64,000 nucleotides of DNA from Nakamurella sp. PAMC28650. Lineage in GTDB: Bacteria > Actinomycetota > Actinomycetes > Mycobacteriales > Nakamurellaceae. The stretch lies in assembly GCF_014303395.1 (NCBI RefSeq), contig NZ_CP060298.1, positions 2,480,001-2,544,000 of the forward strand, read 5' to 3'. Both the position numbers and the translations under genes were made by a program. The notes beneath the pieces were generated by a model that made no database searches, was not told the origin of the DNA, and was given only the letters and a program-made list of their open reading frames with translations. Below, piece by piece: positions 1 to 8,840 of this stretch (its first letter is position 1; each line of letters opens with the position of its first letter).

Positions 1-793
1 CGTCCGCCATGACGGCCAGCACGGCGTCGATGGGCTTGCCGGCGTCGCTGGTGCTGACCACGGTGACGGTGGAGCGGGCCGTGGAGAAGGTGACCGGGAT
101 GTGCGGCCGGGTCATCGTGGTGATGAGGACCTCGTGCTCCTCCCGGTCGTCGGCGTGCCGTGGCATCGGGACCATCAGCACGCCTTCGGGGAACGACCAG
201 CGGTACTGCTCGTGCTGGTGTCCCTCCGGGCCGAAGGTGGCCTTCTCGAAGAGGACCTTGTTCGTGACGTCCTTCCCGTCGACCCAGACCTGGTAGATCC
301 GCGCTCCGAGTTCCCGCGGATCGAGCCCGCCGGGCAGGAAGGCCTCGGTCTTCACCTCCACCTGGACGAACCGCGGCATGAACACGATCTTGGAACTGGT
401 CGCGACCAGTTCACCGGTGGTGTCCGCCTCGAGCGGCTTCAGCAGGTTCTCCAGCCAGGTCGGCTCGGGGATGGCGTCGTTGTTCAGCAGCACCGAGTAC
501 TTCGTGCGGGTCCGACGCAGGGCCACGTTGTTACCGCCGGCGAACCCCCGGTTGACGTAGGAGGTGAGGAGCTCGACCTCCGGGTAGCCCTCGGTGATCA
601 GGTCGCGGGAGGGGTCGGCAGATGCGTTGTCCACCACCACCGTGCGGAACGACCCGGCCGGCATCGTCTGGGCGGCCAGGCCGTCCAGGCATCCCGGAAG
701 CATGTGGGCGCCGTTGTAGTTGACGATGATGACGGTGGCGATCGCGTCGGTCGCTGCGTGCTCCGGCGTCGACGGAACTGGTGGTGCGGTCAT
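1..793 (-). CDS. Glycosyltransferase family 2, N-terminal part (cut by window edge)
   Basis: Family 2 (GT-A fold) glycosyltransferase, expected to move a sugar from a nucleotide-sugar donor during cytoplasmic polysaccharide assembly. 264 residues are visible and the reading frame is still open at base 1, so the C-terminus is missing. The N-terminal strand VIIVNYNG lies at residues 22-28, VVVDNASAD at 52-60, and the DXD-like acceptor site LLNNDA at 102-107. The ATG (793-791) overlaps the stop of the upstream Wzt gene as ATGA, so the two are translationally coupled. Position in a Wzm-Wzt-GT2 operon suggests it works on the exported polymer. The fold is secure; donor and acceptor cannot be read from sequence. 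Confidence 0.88.
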   Translation of the reverse strand, partial: MTAPPVPSTPEHAATDAIATVIIVNYNGAHMLPGCLDGLAAQTMPAGSFRTVVVDNASADPSRDLITEGYPEVELLTSYVNRGFAGGNNVALRRTRTKYSVLLNNDAIPEPTWLENLLKPLEADTTGELVATSSKIVFMPRFVQVEVKTEAFLPGGLDPRELGARIYQVWVDGKDVTNKVLFEKATFGPEGHQHEQYRWSFPEGVLMVPMPRHADDREEHEVLITTMTRPHIPVTFSTARSTVTVVSTSDAGKPIDAVLAVMAD

Positions 794-2082
794 CGGAGAA
801 CCCCTGTACGTACGGCGGTCACGCCTGCTGGAGCCGCATCGTCGAGGCCGGTGGTCATCTGGTGGTCGAGCAGCATCAGGCCGGGGGCCAGATGGTCTTC
901 GATCCGGTGGACCTGTGCGGATCTGGTGTGCGCCAGGGTCTTCCCGTCCCTGTCGAAGACCTGGACCGACACGCGGATGACGGCGCGGATCGGCATCCGG
1001 GCGCCGAAGGAGAAGCGCATCCACCACCGGCCGCTGTCGGCCGGTAGGTCGTTCCGGTAGGCGGTGGCCGAGAACAACGGGAGGTCCAGCGGGCCCACCG
1101 CCATCACCTCGACCCGATCGATGAGCGAAGCCCAGTGGTCGTCGACCCGCACCTCGGTGACGATGTCGAAGTCCTCACGGGGCGCGATGGCGGCGACGGG
1201 CCGGTCCCCGTGCGGCGTCGAGACGAAGATCCGGCCGAACTCGATACCTCCGTCCGGAACCAGCGTGAGCGGTTTCGGCGGCTCGTCGGTGCCCATGATC
1301 CGGCGCAGCGTCTCGATGGCACCCTCCGGTTCGCTGTCGTCCACGATCACGCCCTTGTTCAGGACGATGGCCCTGGTGCACAGCTCCTGGACCTGGGAGA
1401 GCGAGTGCGAGACGAACAGGATGGTCTTGCCGTTCTCCTGGAATTCCTGGATCTTCTCCATGCACTTGCGCTGGAAGGCCTCGTCGCCGACGGCGAGCAC
1501 CTCGTCCACCAGCAGGACGTCGGGATCGACGTGGATCGCGACCGCGAAGCCCAGCCGGACGTACATGCCGGACGAGTAGTGCTTCACCGGCTGGTCGATG
1601 AATTCGGCCAACTCGGAGAACTCGATGATCGACTCCATCGCCGCATCGGTCTCCAGCCGGCTGAGCCCGAGCAGTGACGCGTTGAGGTAGACGTTCTCGC
1701 GTCCGGTGAGCTCGCCGTTGAAACCGGCGCCCAGCTCGAGCAGGGAGGCGATCCGACCCTCGACGGTCACCTTTCCCGAGGTCGGCCTCAGGATGCCGGA
1801 CAGGATCTTGAGCATCGTCGACTTGCCCGAACCGTTGGGACCGATCAGGCCGACGGTCGAGCCGGGCATGATGTCAGCGCTGAAATCACTGATCGCGACG
1901 AAGTCCTCGGACTGCTCGGCGCGGCGGCGGATGATCTGTTCCTTGAGCGAGGTCGCACGTACGCTACTGGTCCGGAACTGCTTGCGCACGTTCCGCGCCG
2001 AGATGATCGGCATGACCGCCCCGGGGGCAGGCGAGGCGTCGGCAGGGCCGGCCTCCGGCATGGGATCGGCGGAGAGGCTCAT
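790..2082 (-). CDS. wzt: Polysaccharide ABC exporter, ATP-binding subunit (Wzt-like)
   Basis: Nucleotide-binding subunit of an ABC-2 exporter for lipid-linked polysaccharide. Walker A GPNGSGKST is at residues 81-89, the ABC signature YSSGM at 169-173 and Walker B VLLVDEVLAVGD at 189-200. Residues from about 260 to 430 form an extra C-terminal domain. In the Wzt family such a domain binds the glycan terminus in some systems; here that is inference. At 430 aa it is longer than TagH-like subunits that lack this domain. It directly abuts the permease gene upstream with no intergenic bases and overlaps the GT2 downstream by ATGA, giving a tight three-gene operon. Confidence 0.93.
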   Translation of the reverse strand: MSLSADPMPEAGPADASPAPGAVMPIISARNVRKQFRTSSVRATSLKEQIIRRRAEQSEDFVAISDFSADIMPGSTVGLIGPNGSGKSTMLKILSGILRPTSGKVTVEGRIASLLELGAGFNGELTGRENVYLNASLLGLSRLETDAAMESIIEFSELAEFIDQPVKHYSSGMYVRLGFAVAIHVDPDVLLVDEVLAVGDEAFQRKCMEKIQEFQENGKTILFVSHSLSQVQELCTRAIVLNKGVIVDDSEPEGAIETLRRIMGTDEPPKPLTLVPDGGIEFGRIFVSTPHGDRPVAAIAPREDFDIVTEVRVDDHWASLIDRVEVMAVGPLDLPLFSATAYRNDLPADSGRWWMRFSFGARMPIRAVIRVSVQVFDRDGKTLAHTRSAQVHRIEDHLAPGLMLLDHQMTTGLDDAAPAGVTAVRTGVLR

Positions 2083-2997
2083 TCAGATGTTTTCCGCGAA
2101 GTCGGCCGACATCCGCTTGTACACGGCGAACCCGAGGGCGAAGATCGCCGCCGAGATGGCGGCGCCCAGGGCCAGGTGCTCCAGGTAGAAGGACCACTGG
2201 GTGCTGACCAGCACCTTGTCCGTCGACCCGTTGATGGGTACGTCGGCCGCGTAGATGGCGCGCTGCATGGTGACCACCACGGAGGCCATCGGATTGACCC
2301 AGTAGAGCCAGGCCCAGCCGCCGAGTTCGTGGTAGACCTGCACGATCGCGTAGACGATGGGGTTGACCCAGAAACCGGCCATCAGCAGGATCTCGACGAT
2401 GTGGGTGGTGTCCTTGTAACGGACGTTGAGTGCGGCCACCAGGAACGAGACGCCGACGGCAAGGACGCCGGCCACCGCGACGGCCGGGAAGATCAGGATC
2501 AGCCCTGGCCCGATCATCGCCGTGTAGCCGGTCGCGGCCATCACCACCATCATCGTCCCTAGCTGCAGCACCAGATGGATCAGGTTGAATCCGACGGCCG
2601 CCAGCGGGAGCACCGTCAGGGGGAACGGGACCTTCTGGACCAGCCCCGCATTTCCGATCACGCATCCGCATGCGGTCTGCACGGACCCGGAGAAGAAGTT
2701 CCAGATCAGCAGACCGGCCATCAGGTAGTACCCGAAGTGCGGGATCCCCGACTTCAGCACCACGCCGAAGACGAAGGAGTAGACCACCAGCAGCACGAGT
2801 GGATTGGCCAGGGACCACAGGAATCCGAGCACACTGCCCTGGTACTTGACCTGGAGGTCTTTCCGGATGATGCCGCTCAACAGCTCCCAGCGGAGACGGT
2901 TCTGCGCCCGTGCCCGATCGACAACCACCAAGGTCAGATTTCCGTTTCGCTCGAGTGTCGTGGCCACGGACCGCGTCCGCAGCGCAGGTGGCGCCAT
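2083..2997 (-). CDS. wzm: Polysaccharide ABC exporter, permease subunit (Wzm-like)
   Basis: ABC-2 type membrane permease that partners the Wzt-like ATPase encoded immediately downstream. The protein has about six hydrophobic segments. A cytoplasmic N-terminal stretch ending in KDLQVKYQGSVLGFLWSLAN precedes the first one, a hallmark of Wzm/TagG permeases. The ATG at 2997 gives 304 aa. A GTG at 3024 would add nine residues (GCSPRRRI type) but includes the rare ATA codon, so I prefer 2997. First gene of the operon; the 222 bases up to the divergent gene at 3220 should hold promoters for both directions. Confidence 0.9.
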   Translation of the reverse strand: MAPPALRTRSVATTLERNGNLTLVVVDRARAQNRLRWELLSGIIRKDLQVKYQGSVLGFLWSLANPLVLLVVYSFVFGVVLKSGIPHFGYYLMAGLLIWNFFSGSVQTACGCVIGNAGLVQKVPFPLTVLPLAAVGFNLIHLVLQLGTMMVVMAATGYTAMIGPGLILIFPAVAVAGVLAVGVSFLVAALNVRYKDTTHIVEILLMAGFWVNPIVYAIVQVYHELGGWAWLYWVNPMASVVVTMQRAIYAADVPINGSTDKVLVSTQWSFYLEHLALGAAISAAIFALGFAVYKRMSADFAENI

Positions 2998-3219
2998 TAT
3001 TCGGCGCCGGGGAGAACAGCCCACCGCAGACTCGCCGCGGGGCCCGGACGCGACTGGAATCGGTCTTCCCGAGGCCGGCAGGGCCGTCCGATCATATCCC
3101 GGGACCCCCTGCGGACCGGTCAGGCAAGGCTACCCGGCCGGAACGATGCCCGGATTCGACCATCTCTTTACCCCGTTCGGGTATTCTCAGAAGGTGATCA
3201 CACTAGCGAACTCGGCTCG

Positions 3220-5040
3220 ATGACGGCCGGCACCAGCATCGAGCGGCCGGTCGACACCGGCACGGCTTCCGACGGCGCTGCGGCCGCCGCGCCCGATGCG
3301 TCGGGGACCGTCGACCCGTCGGTGCGGCCGCAGGTCGCAGCGTCACCGCGCGGGATCCCGTGGCTCCGCGTTGGGGCCGTGCTCGGTGTGCTGGTACCCC
3401 TGGCGATCATGGTCCGCTTCGCCTGGCACTCCGCCCCGTCGTTCGACGGGGCGATGAACCTGCAGGTCGCCAGCAATCTGAGCGACGGCCTCGGTTTCGT
3501 CCGCAACTACGGCGGCGTCACCCTGTTCCCGGGCGAGATCCAGACCTCGGGGGCCTTCCTGTTCCTGGCCGCGGCCCTGATCAAGGTGCTGGGTACCTCC
3601 AGCATCGTCTTCGAGTTGCCCAACCTCATCTTCCTGGCCCTGCTGCTCGTCACGGTGAGCCTGACATTGCGCCGCTGGCCGGTGATGCGGATTATCGGGC
3701 CGTCGGCAGTGTTGTTCTGCGTCGGGGGACGACCCACGGCTACGCAAGCCTTGCCCGGCATGGTGGAGAACGGGCTCCACGGCTACGGCGAATACGTCGT
3801 GGCGGCCCTGGTCCTGGCCGGCTTCGCCTTGGTCGGTGCCGCAGCGAGTGGAATGCGTCGCCCCGTGGTCGCGTCCGGCGTGGCCTGGGTGCTCGTCGGT
3901 CTCGCGTTCACCGTCAAGATCATCGCTGCCCTCGCGTTCCCGGTTCTGGCCGTCGGAGTGATCGGGCTCGCCCTGGCCCGTCCGGCGATCAGGCGCTGGA
4001 AGCTGGCCGCCTCGGTTCTGCTCGCCGCCGTTCCGGTCGCGCTCGTGGAACTGCAACGGCTGGTCTCGTTGGGGTCGGTGAGGGCGTTCACGAACTATTG
4101 GAGCAATCAACTCGCCAGTGCCGGGGCCCAGGCGGGCGTCTCCAGCGGTGGGGTGGCCGATGCCGCTGCCCAGACGGGCGTCGGCCAGGGCCTCGTGACT
4201 GCCGATCCCAAGATCTCGATCTTGCGGAAGATCGGGGATCACCTGCATCTGCTCGGGGCGGCCACCGGGATCGATACCGCCATCCTGCTCATGGTGTTGG
4301 CACTGCCCTTCGCGGTGCTGGTCGGGCTGTTCCTGGCCAGACGTGAATCCTGGCGTACCTGGCTCGCCAGGCCGGCGGCCCTGCTGTCCGTGATGCTGGC
4401 CATCTACGCCGGCGGCTACCTGGTCTGGTGGCTCGCCATCACCCCGACCTCGAAGGCATGGCTCCGCCGGGTGATCATCGCGCTCGTGGTCATCGCACTG
4501 CTCTACCTGCTGCTGATCGGAATGGCCAAGGACCACTGGAATGCCCGGGCTTCCCGTCCCGTCGTCGTGCGCAGCACACGCCGCAACACGATCCTGGGCA
4601 TCGCCTGGGGCGTGGCGGGGGTGCTGGGCTTCCTGAGCATCCTGCCGGGCATCACCACGGCAAATCTGCAACTGTCCGTCGCGCTGGGCAGCCAGACTCT
4701 CCCGACCGTCGGCGACGCGCAGGTCGAGCAGGTCGCCACGGCGGCCGAATCGCTGCAGAAACAGGGCGACACCCTGTACGGCAACGGTTGGTGGTCGGCA
4801 CCGGTCGTCGCCCTGTACGGCGACCTCGCGCTCGGCAACCTGGAACTCGTGAAACCGTGTTCCGCCGACATCGTCGCCGGCAAGGCTTACCTGATCTGGG
4901 ACTACTTCGCCGCGCACCTGTCGAGCGCCGCGCCGATCAGCACGATCTACGACTACACCCGCGTGGACGTGGGGGCCAGCCACGACGGCTCCTTCTGGAA
5001 GGTGAGCCTCAAGGCCGGCATCACGTGTCCGGCGGCCTGA
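3220..5040 (+). CDS. Multi-pass membrane protein, probable GT-C type glycosyltransferase
   Basis: 606-residue integral membrane protein with an Ala/Pro-rich cytoplasmic N-terminus (about 45 residues) and roughly ten hydrophobic helices. After the first helix comes an acidic first loop, SAPSFDGAMNLQVASNL, the location where GT-C enzymes carry a catalytic Asp, and a soluble C-terminal part ending in Cys-Pro-Ala-Ala. This layout resembles polyprenyl-phosphate-sugar-dependent glycosyltransferases (GT39/GT83-like), but I see no family-defining motif. The longer upstream reading frame runs antisense to the permease gene and is not coding; ATG 3220 is the first credible start. It is divergent from the exporter and heads a run of glycosyltransferase genes. 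Confidence 0.72.
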   Translation: MTAGTSIERPVDTGTASDGAAAAAPDASGTVDPSVRPQVAASPRGIPWLRVGAVLGVLVPLAIMVRFAWHSAPSFDGAMNLQVASNLSDGLGFVRNYGGVTLFPGEIQTSGAFLFLAAALIKVLGTSSIVFELPNLIFLALLLVTVSLTLRRWPVMRIIGPSAVLFCVGGRPTATQALPGMVENGLHGYGEYVVAALVLAGFALVGAAASGMRRPVVASGVAWVLVGLAFTVKIIAALAFPVLAVGVIGLALARPAIRRWKLAASVLLAAVPVALVELQRLVSLGSVRAFTNYWSNQLASAGAQAGVSSGGVADAAAQTGVGQGLVTADPKISILRKIGDHLHLLGAATGIDTAILLMVLALPFAVLVGLFLARRESWRTWLARPAALLSVMLAIYAGGYLVWWLAITPTSKAWLRRVIIALVVIALLYLLLIGMAKDHWNARASRPVVVRSTRRNTILGIAWGVAGVLGFLSILPGITTANLQLSVALGSQTLPTVGDAQVEQVATAAESLQKQGDTLYGNGWWSAPVVALYGDLALGNLELVKPCSADIVAGKAYLIWDYFAAHLSSAAPISTIYDYTRVDVGASHDGSFWKVSLKAGITCPAA

Positions 5041-5126
5041 CGGCACGCACGCCGCTCACAGGTCGGGCAGGAACGAGAAGCGCCGGACGTCACCCGGTCG
5101 GCCGGTCGGCCGGTCGGGGCTGACGG

Positions 5127-6221
5127 GTGGGTGTCGTCAGCGTCATCCTCGAGCAGAGCCTCGCCCCCGTTCCGGGCGGGACGGGGCGGTACGCCCGGCA
5201 GTTGGCGGAGGCGTTGGTTCCGCTGGCCCCGCCGGGATGGTCGGTGCGTTCGATCACCGCCTGGCACCGGGACGTCGGACCGGCGCGGGCGCCCGGAGTC
5301 GTGGGGCCGCACCGTCTGTGGCTGGGCCACCGCGGTCTGACCGCGGCCTGGGAGCGCGGCGCCCCACCGTGGCCCGGCGGTGACGTCGTGCACGCGACCA
5401 CCCCCCTGGCGCCGCGCCGGCGGCGGGCTCCGCTGGTCGTCACCGTCCACGACGCCGTGCCCTGGACGCATCCGGAGACGCTGACGCCCCGCGGGGTGGC
5501 GTGGCACCGGAAGACGATCGAGACGGCGGCCCGCACCGCGGACGCGATCATCGTGCCCAGCGCCGCCACGGCGGAGGAACTCTCCCGGTTCGTGAGCCTG
5601 GGTGACCGGGTGCACGTCATCCCGATGGCCGCGACCGTGCTGGAGGTGCCGGCTGACGCCGCACGACGGCGGGCGTCGCTGGGTCTGCCGCCGCGCTACC
5701 TCATGAGTCTGGCCACCCTGGAGCCGCGCAAGGGCCTGGACGTCCTGCTCGCGGCGCTCGGCCGGCTCGGCGCAGACGCCCCACCGCTGGCGGTGGTCGG
5801 CCAGACCGGGTGGGGCGGTGTCGCCCCGGAGGCCATCGCGCACGCCGAGGGCGTCCCGGGTGATGCGCTGCACGTTCTCGGCCGGATCGGGGACGACGAC
5901 CTCGCAGCCGTGCTGGCCGGGGCCGACGCGATGGTCGTCCCGTCGCGGGTCGAGGGGTTCGGGATGCCGGTCGCCGAGGCGATGGCCGCCGGCGTGCCGG
6001 TGATCCATTCCGACGCCGCGGCACTGGTCGAGGTGGCCGGCGGGGCGGGTCTCACCGTGCCGGTGGGGTCGGCGGCCGCGTTGGCCGACGCCATCGCGAC
6101 GCTGTGGCGTGACCCGCTGCTGGCCGGGCGGCTGGAGGCGTCCGGACGGGTCAGGGCGGCCGGTTACACCTGGTCCGCGACGGCCGCCAGCACCTGGGAC
6201 CTGTACCGCTCCCTGCGCTGA
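5127..6221 (+). CDS. Glycosyltransferase family 4
   Basis: GT-B fold retaining glycosyltransferase, 364 aa. The N-terminal acceptor domain contains the glycine loop PVPGGTGRYARQL. The C-terminal donor domain carries SLATLEPRKGLDVLL and the nucleotide-sugar signature EGFGMPVAEAMAAGVPVI, which holds the E-x7-E pair of GT4 enzymes. It starts at GTG 5127; shorter starts would remove the first beta strand. It sits 86 bases after the GT-C-like gene and 90 bases before a second GT4, so the three are likely co-transcribed. Sugar specificity is unknown; mannosyltransferases are common in this subgroup and GDP-mannose enzymes are encoded nearby. Confidence 0.9.
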   Translation: MGVVSVILEQSLAPVPGGTGRYARQLAEALVPLAPPGWSVRSITAWHRDVGPARAPGVVGPHRLWLGHRGLTAAWERGAPPWPGGDVVHATTPLAPRRRRAPLVVTVHDAVPWTHPETLTPRGVAWHRKTIETAARTADAIIVPSAATAEELSRFVSLGDRVHVIPMAATVLEVPADAARRRASLGLPPRYLMSLATLEPRKGLDVLLAALGRLGADAPPLAVVGQTGWGGVAPEAIAHAEGVPGDALHVLGRIGDDDLAAVLAGADAMVVPSRVEGFGMPVAEAMAAGVPVIHSDAAALVEVAGGAGLTVPVGSAAALADAIATLWRDPLLAGRLEASGRVRAAGYTWSATAASTWDLYRSLR

Positions 6222-6311
6222 TCGCCATGATGTCGGTGCGGCACATCGTGTCCGCATAGGATCTGGCCCGGGCGCCACGCTGTGCGCCCGCTCATCGGAA
6301 AGGTCGGTGCC

Positions 6312-7454
6312 GTGCTGGCGAGGATGCCGAGGGTGTTGCTCGACGCCACCGCCATCCCCGCGGACCGCGGTGGCGTCGGGCGCTACGTCGACAACCTGGC
6401 GGCTGCCCTGGATGTCCTCGGCGTCCCGCTCACGGTGGTCTGCCAACTCGCCGACGCGCCGGTCTTCTCCGGGTTGGCCCCGCACTCCCGGATCGTGCCC
6501 GTCGGCCCGGCGGTGGCGGCCAGGCCGGCGCGATTGGCCTGGGAGCAGACGTACCTCCCGCGGCTGGCCGGCCGGCTCGGTGTCGAAGTCATCCACGCAC
6601 CGCACTACACGATGCCGCTGGCGACCGGGAAACCCACCGTCGTCACCCTGCACGACGCCACCTTCTTCTCCGACCGTGAACTGCACCTGGGTTTCAAGGG
6701 CAGGTTCTTCCGGTCGTGGACGCGGCTCTCCCTCCGTCGTGCCGCCCGGTGCATCGTGCCCAGTCGGGCCACCGCCGACGAGCTGGTCCGGTACGCCGGC
6801 GCCGCATCCGGCCGGATGACGGTGGCCCACCACGGCGTGGACTTCGAGCTCTTCCGCCCCCCGACACCGGAGGAGGTCCGTTCCTTCGCCGGCCTGCTCG
6901 GCCTCGGCGACCAGACGTGGGTGGCGTTCCTGGGCACCCTGGAGCCCAGGAAGAACGTGCCCGCCCTGATCACCGGATTCGCCGCTGCGGTCACCGGCCG
7001 TCCGGACGCCCCGGCGCTGGTGCTGGCCGGCGCGCCCGGCTGGGACACCGGGGTGGCGCCGGCGATCACCGCACTGCCCGCCGGTGTCACGGTGATCAGG
7101 ACCGGCCATCTGGCGATCGAGCTGATGCCGGCCCTCCTCGGTGGCGCCGAACTGGTGGCCTACCCGAGCCTGGGCGAGGGGTTCGGCCTGCCTGTTCTGG
7201 AGGCGATGGCCTGTGGGGCCGCCGTGCTGACCACCCGGCGGCTGGCCCTGCCGGAGGTCGGCGGTGAAGCCGTCGCGTACTGCGGTACGGAGGCCGCCGA
7301 CATCTCCGCAGCTCTCAGGGATCTGCTCGCGGACCCGGCGCGTCGGGCCGACCTGGGCGCCGCCGCGGAGTCACGGGCCGGGTCGTTCACCTGGGCGGCC
7401 TGCGCCGGGCAGCACCTGCAGGCCTACGAACTGGCCGTCGGAGCCCGCTCGTGA
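6312..7454 (+). CDS. Glycosyltransferase family 4
   Basis: Second GT4 enzyme, about 380 aa, with the same architecture as the gene before it: an N-terminal RGGVGRYVDNLAAAL loop, then FLGTLEPRKNVPALI and EGFGLPVLEAMACGAAVL in the donor-binding half. GTG 6312 is chosen because GGAAAGG lies about 9 bases upstream; ATG 6324 (MPRVLLDATAIP) is an alternative. Its stop overlaps the next GT2 gene by GTGA. Expected to act in the cytoplasm on a lipid-linked oligosaccharide. The two neighbouring GT4 genes share the same motifs and may be an old duplication. Confidence 0.88.
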   Translation: MLARMPRVLLDATAIPADRGGVGRYVDNLAAALDVLGVPLTVVCQLADAPVFSGLAPHSRIVPVGPAVAARPARLAWEQTYLPRLAGRLGVEVIHAPHYTMPLATGKPTVVTLHDATFFSDRELHLGFKGRFFRSWTRLSLRRAARCIVPSRATADELVRYAGAASGRMTVAHHGVDFELFRPPTPEEVRSFAGLLGLGDQTWVAFLGTLEPRKNVPALITGFAAAVTGRPDAPALVLAGAPGWDTGVAPAITALPAGVTVIRTGHLAIELMPALLGGAELVAYPSLGEGFGLPVLEAMACGAAVLTTRRLALPEVGGEAVAYCGTEAADISAALRDLLADPARRADLGAAAESRAGSFTWAACAGQHLQAYELAVGARS

Positions 7455-8332
7455 CCGGCGTCGGAGTCGTCACCGTCACCTTCTCGCCCGGCCCGACACT
7501 GCCGTCCCTGCTGGATTCGATCGGCCTGGCCACTGATCGCGACGTGCGGGTGGTCCTGGCCGACAACGGTTCCACCGACGGGAGTGTCGAGGCCGCGGCC
7601 GAACGCGACGGTGTCACGCTCCTGCGCACCGGAGGCAACGTCGGCTACGGCATCGCCGCCAACCTCGGGATCGCCGAGCTCGGCGGGGAGGTGGACTTCG
7701 TGCTGCTCACCAATCCGGATGTGGTCCTGCGACCGGGGTCGATCGACGAGTTGGTCGCGGTGGCCCTGCGGTACCCGACCGCCGGCGCCGTCGGGCCGTT
7801 GATCCTGACCGAGGACGGCACCGTGTTCCCCTCCGCCCGGCGGCTGCCCTCGATCGGCTCCGGCATCGGACACGCGCTGCTCGGCTGGTGGTACCCGAAG
7901 AACCCGTGGACGCGCGCCTACCGCGACGACCGGGCGGCACCGGTCGAGCGGGAGGCGGGCTGGTTGTCCGGCGCGTGTCTGCTCCTCCGGCGGGAGGCGT
8001 TCGAGGCGGTCGGCGGGTTCGATCCGTCGTACTTCATGTACTTCGAGGATGTGGATCTCGGAGACAGGTTGGCACGTCACGGCTTTCCGAACATCTACGC
8101 TCCGTCGGCGGTGGTGGTGCACGTCGGAGGGGACTCGGCCGGCAAGCACCCGCGGGAGATGGCGCTCGCGCACCACCACAGTGCCTACCACTACCTCTCC
8201 AGCCGCTACGCCCGGTGGTGGCAGGCCCCCCTGCGGCTGGTGCTGCGCGTCGGCCTGGCGGCCAGGGCGACGCTGGCCGCACGCTCGGCCAAGGTCGCCG
8301 GCGGTGCCGCGCTGCCGGAGCGCAAGGCGTAG
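7451..8332 (+). CDS. Glycosyltransferase family 2 (rhamnosyltransferase-like)
   Basis: 293-residue GT2 enzyme of the WbbL/rhamnosyltransferase-like group. VVTVTFSPG at the N-terminus, VLADNGSTDGS at about residue 35, LLTNPDVVL as the metal-binding DXD equivalent near residue 80, and the acceptor-side motif FMYFEDVDLGDRL near residue 196 are visible. The GTG start overlaps the preceding stop as GTGA, indicating coupling. In mycobacteria the gene next to the GDP-mannose pyrophosphorylase is wbbL, the linker rhamnosyltransferase. A similar dTDP-rhamnose dependent role is plausible here because rmlA is the next gene on this strand, but this is inference. Confidence 0.88.
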   Translation: MTGVGVVTVTFSPGPTLPSLLDSIGLATDRDVRVVLADNGSTDGSVEAAAERDGVTLLRTGGNVGYGIAANLGIAELGGEVDFVLLTNPDVVLRPGSIDELVAVALRYPTAGAVGPLILTEDGTVFPSARRLPSIGSGIGHALLGWWYPKNPWTRAYRDDRAAPVEREAGWLSGACLLLRREAFEAVGGFDPSYFMYFEDVDLGDRLARHGFPNIYAPSAVVVHVGGDSAGKHPREMALAHHHSAYHYLSSRYARWWQAPLRLVLRVGLAARATLAARSAKVAGGAALPERKA

Positions 8333-8363
8333 CACGGCACGGCACGGCACGGCACGGCACGGC
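8333..8363 (+). repeat. CACGG pentanucleotide tandem repeat, six copies
   Basis: Six perfect head-to-tail CACGG units begin one base after the TAG of the GT2 gene. The array is short enough to be a slippage-prone microsatellite. It lies outside the coding region, so copy-number change would not alter the protein unless the stop codon were lost. Confidence 0.9.
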
Positions 8364-8404
8364 GACAGCAAGGCACAGCGAGGGCGGCGGACCCAACCGC
8401 TCCG

Positions 8405-8638
8405 TCAGGCGAGTCGCCGGGTCGCCGGTCGGGGAGTGATCCCGGCAGCGGCCTGACGCATCTCCCGGTCGAGCAGCTCGGTGTGCGGATCCGGCTCGCA
8501 CTCGGCGATCAACTGCGCGCAGATGCCGACCGTGGGACAGGCGTCCATCGGCGAGGTCGCGCGGCCCGGTACCAGGATGCCCGGATGACGGGCTGCTGCC
8601 GCGGCGAGCACGATGTCGGCACGTTCGACTCCGCTCAT
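8405..8638 (-). CDS. Small hypothetical protein
   Basis: 77-residue reading frame on the minus strand in the 508-base gap between the GT2 gene and rmlA. I do not recognise the family. It starts MSGVERADIVLAAAAARHPG, has two cysteines in CPTVGICAQL and an acidic/polar tail (ECEPDPHTELLDREMRQ), and its third codon positions are GC-rich. The ribosome site is weak (GGACGG about 9 bases upstream of ATG 8638). It could be a genuine small cytoplasmic protein or a chance frame. The rest of the gap (8364-8404 and 8639-8840) shows no gene I can support. Confidence 0.45.
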   Translation of the reverse strand: MSGVERADIVLAAAAARHPGILVPGRATSPMDACPTVGICAQLIAECEPDPHTELLDREMRQAAAGITPRPATRRLA

Positions 8639-8840
8639 GTGAATCCGTCCGTCGAGTTACATCCAGTCCCACCTGTCACACGACAGGTTAGGCCCGCCGG
8701 TCCGGCCGAACGGGGAGGTTGCCACCGGTGTCGCGGATTCACTGTTGCAGGACCCGGCATGGATGCTCCGGTAGTGTCCGGGTGCCCCGTCACCACGCGC
8801 GGGACGGTCGCGGGACATTTCAGGGATGACGAAGGCAGTG

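Noticed and set aside
2575-3219. N-terminal extension of the membrane protein starting at 3220
   Set aside because: This part is antisense to the Wzm permease and has no hydrophobic or domain character. ATG 3220 is the first credible start.
3343-5046. 567-residue minus-strand frame opposite the GT-C-like gene
   Set aside because: Low-complexity charged composition mirroring a membrane-protein gene; codon usage fits the plus strand.
4953-7109. 718-residue minus-strand frame across two glycosyltransferase genes
   Set aside because: It is antisense to two clear GT4 genes, has Arg/Gly/Pro/His-rich composition and no recognisable domain. Such frames are common in GC-rich DNA.
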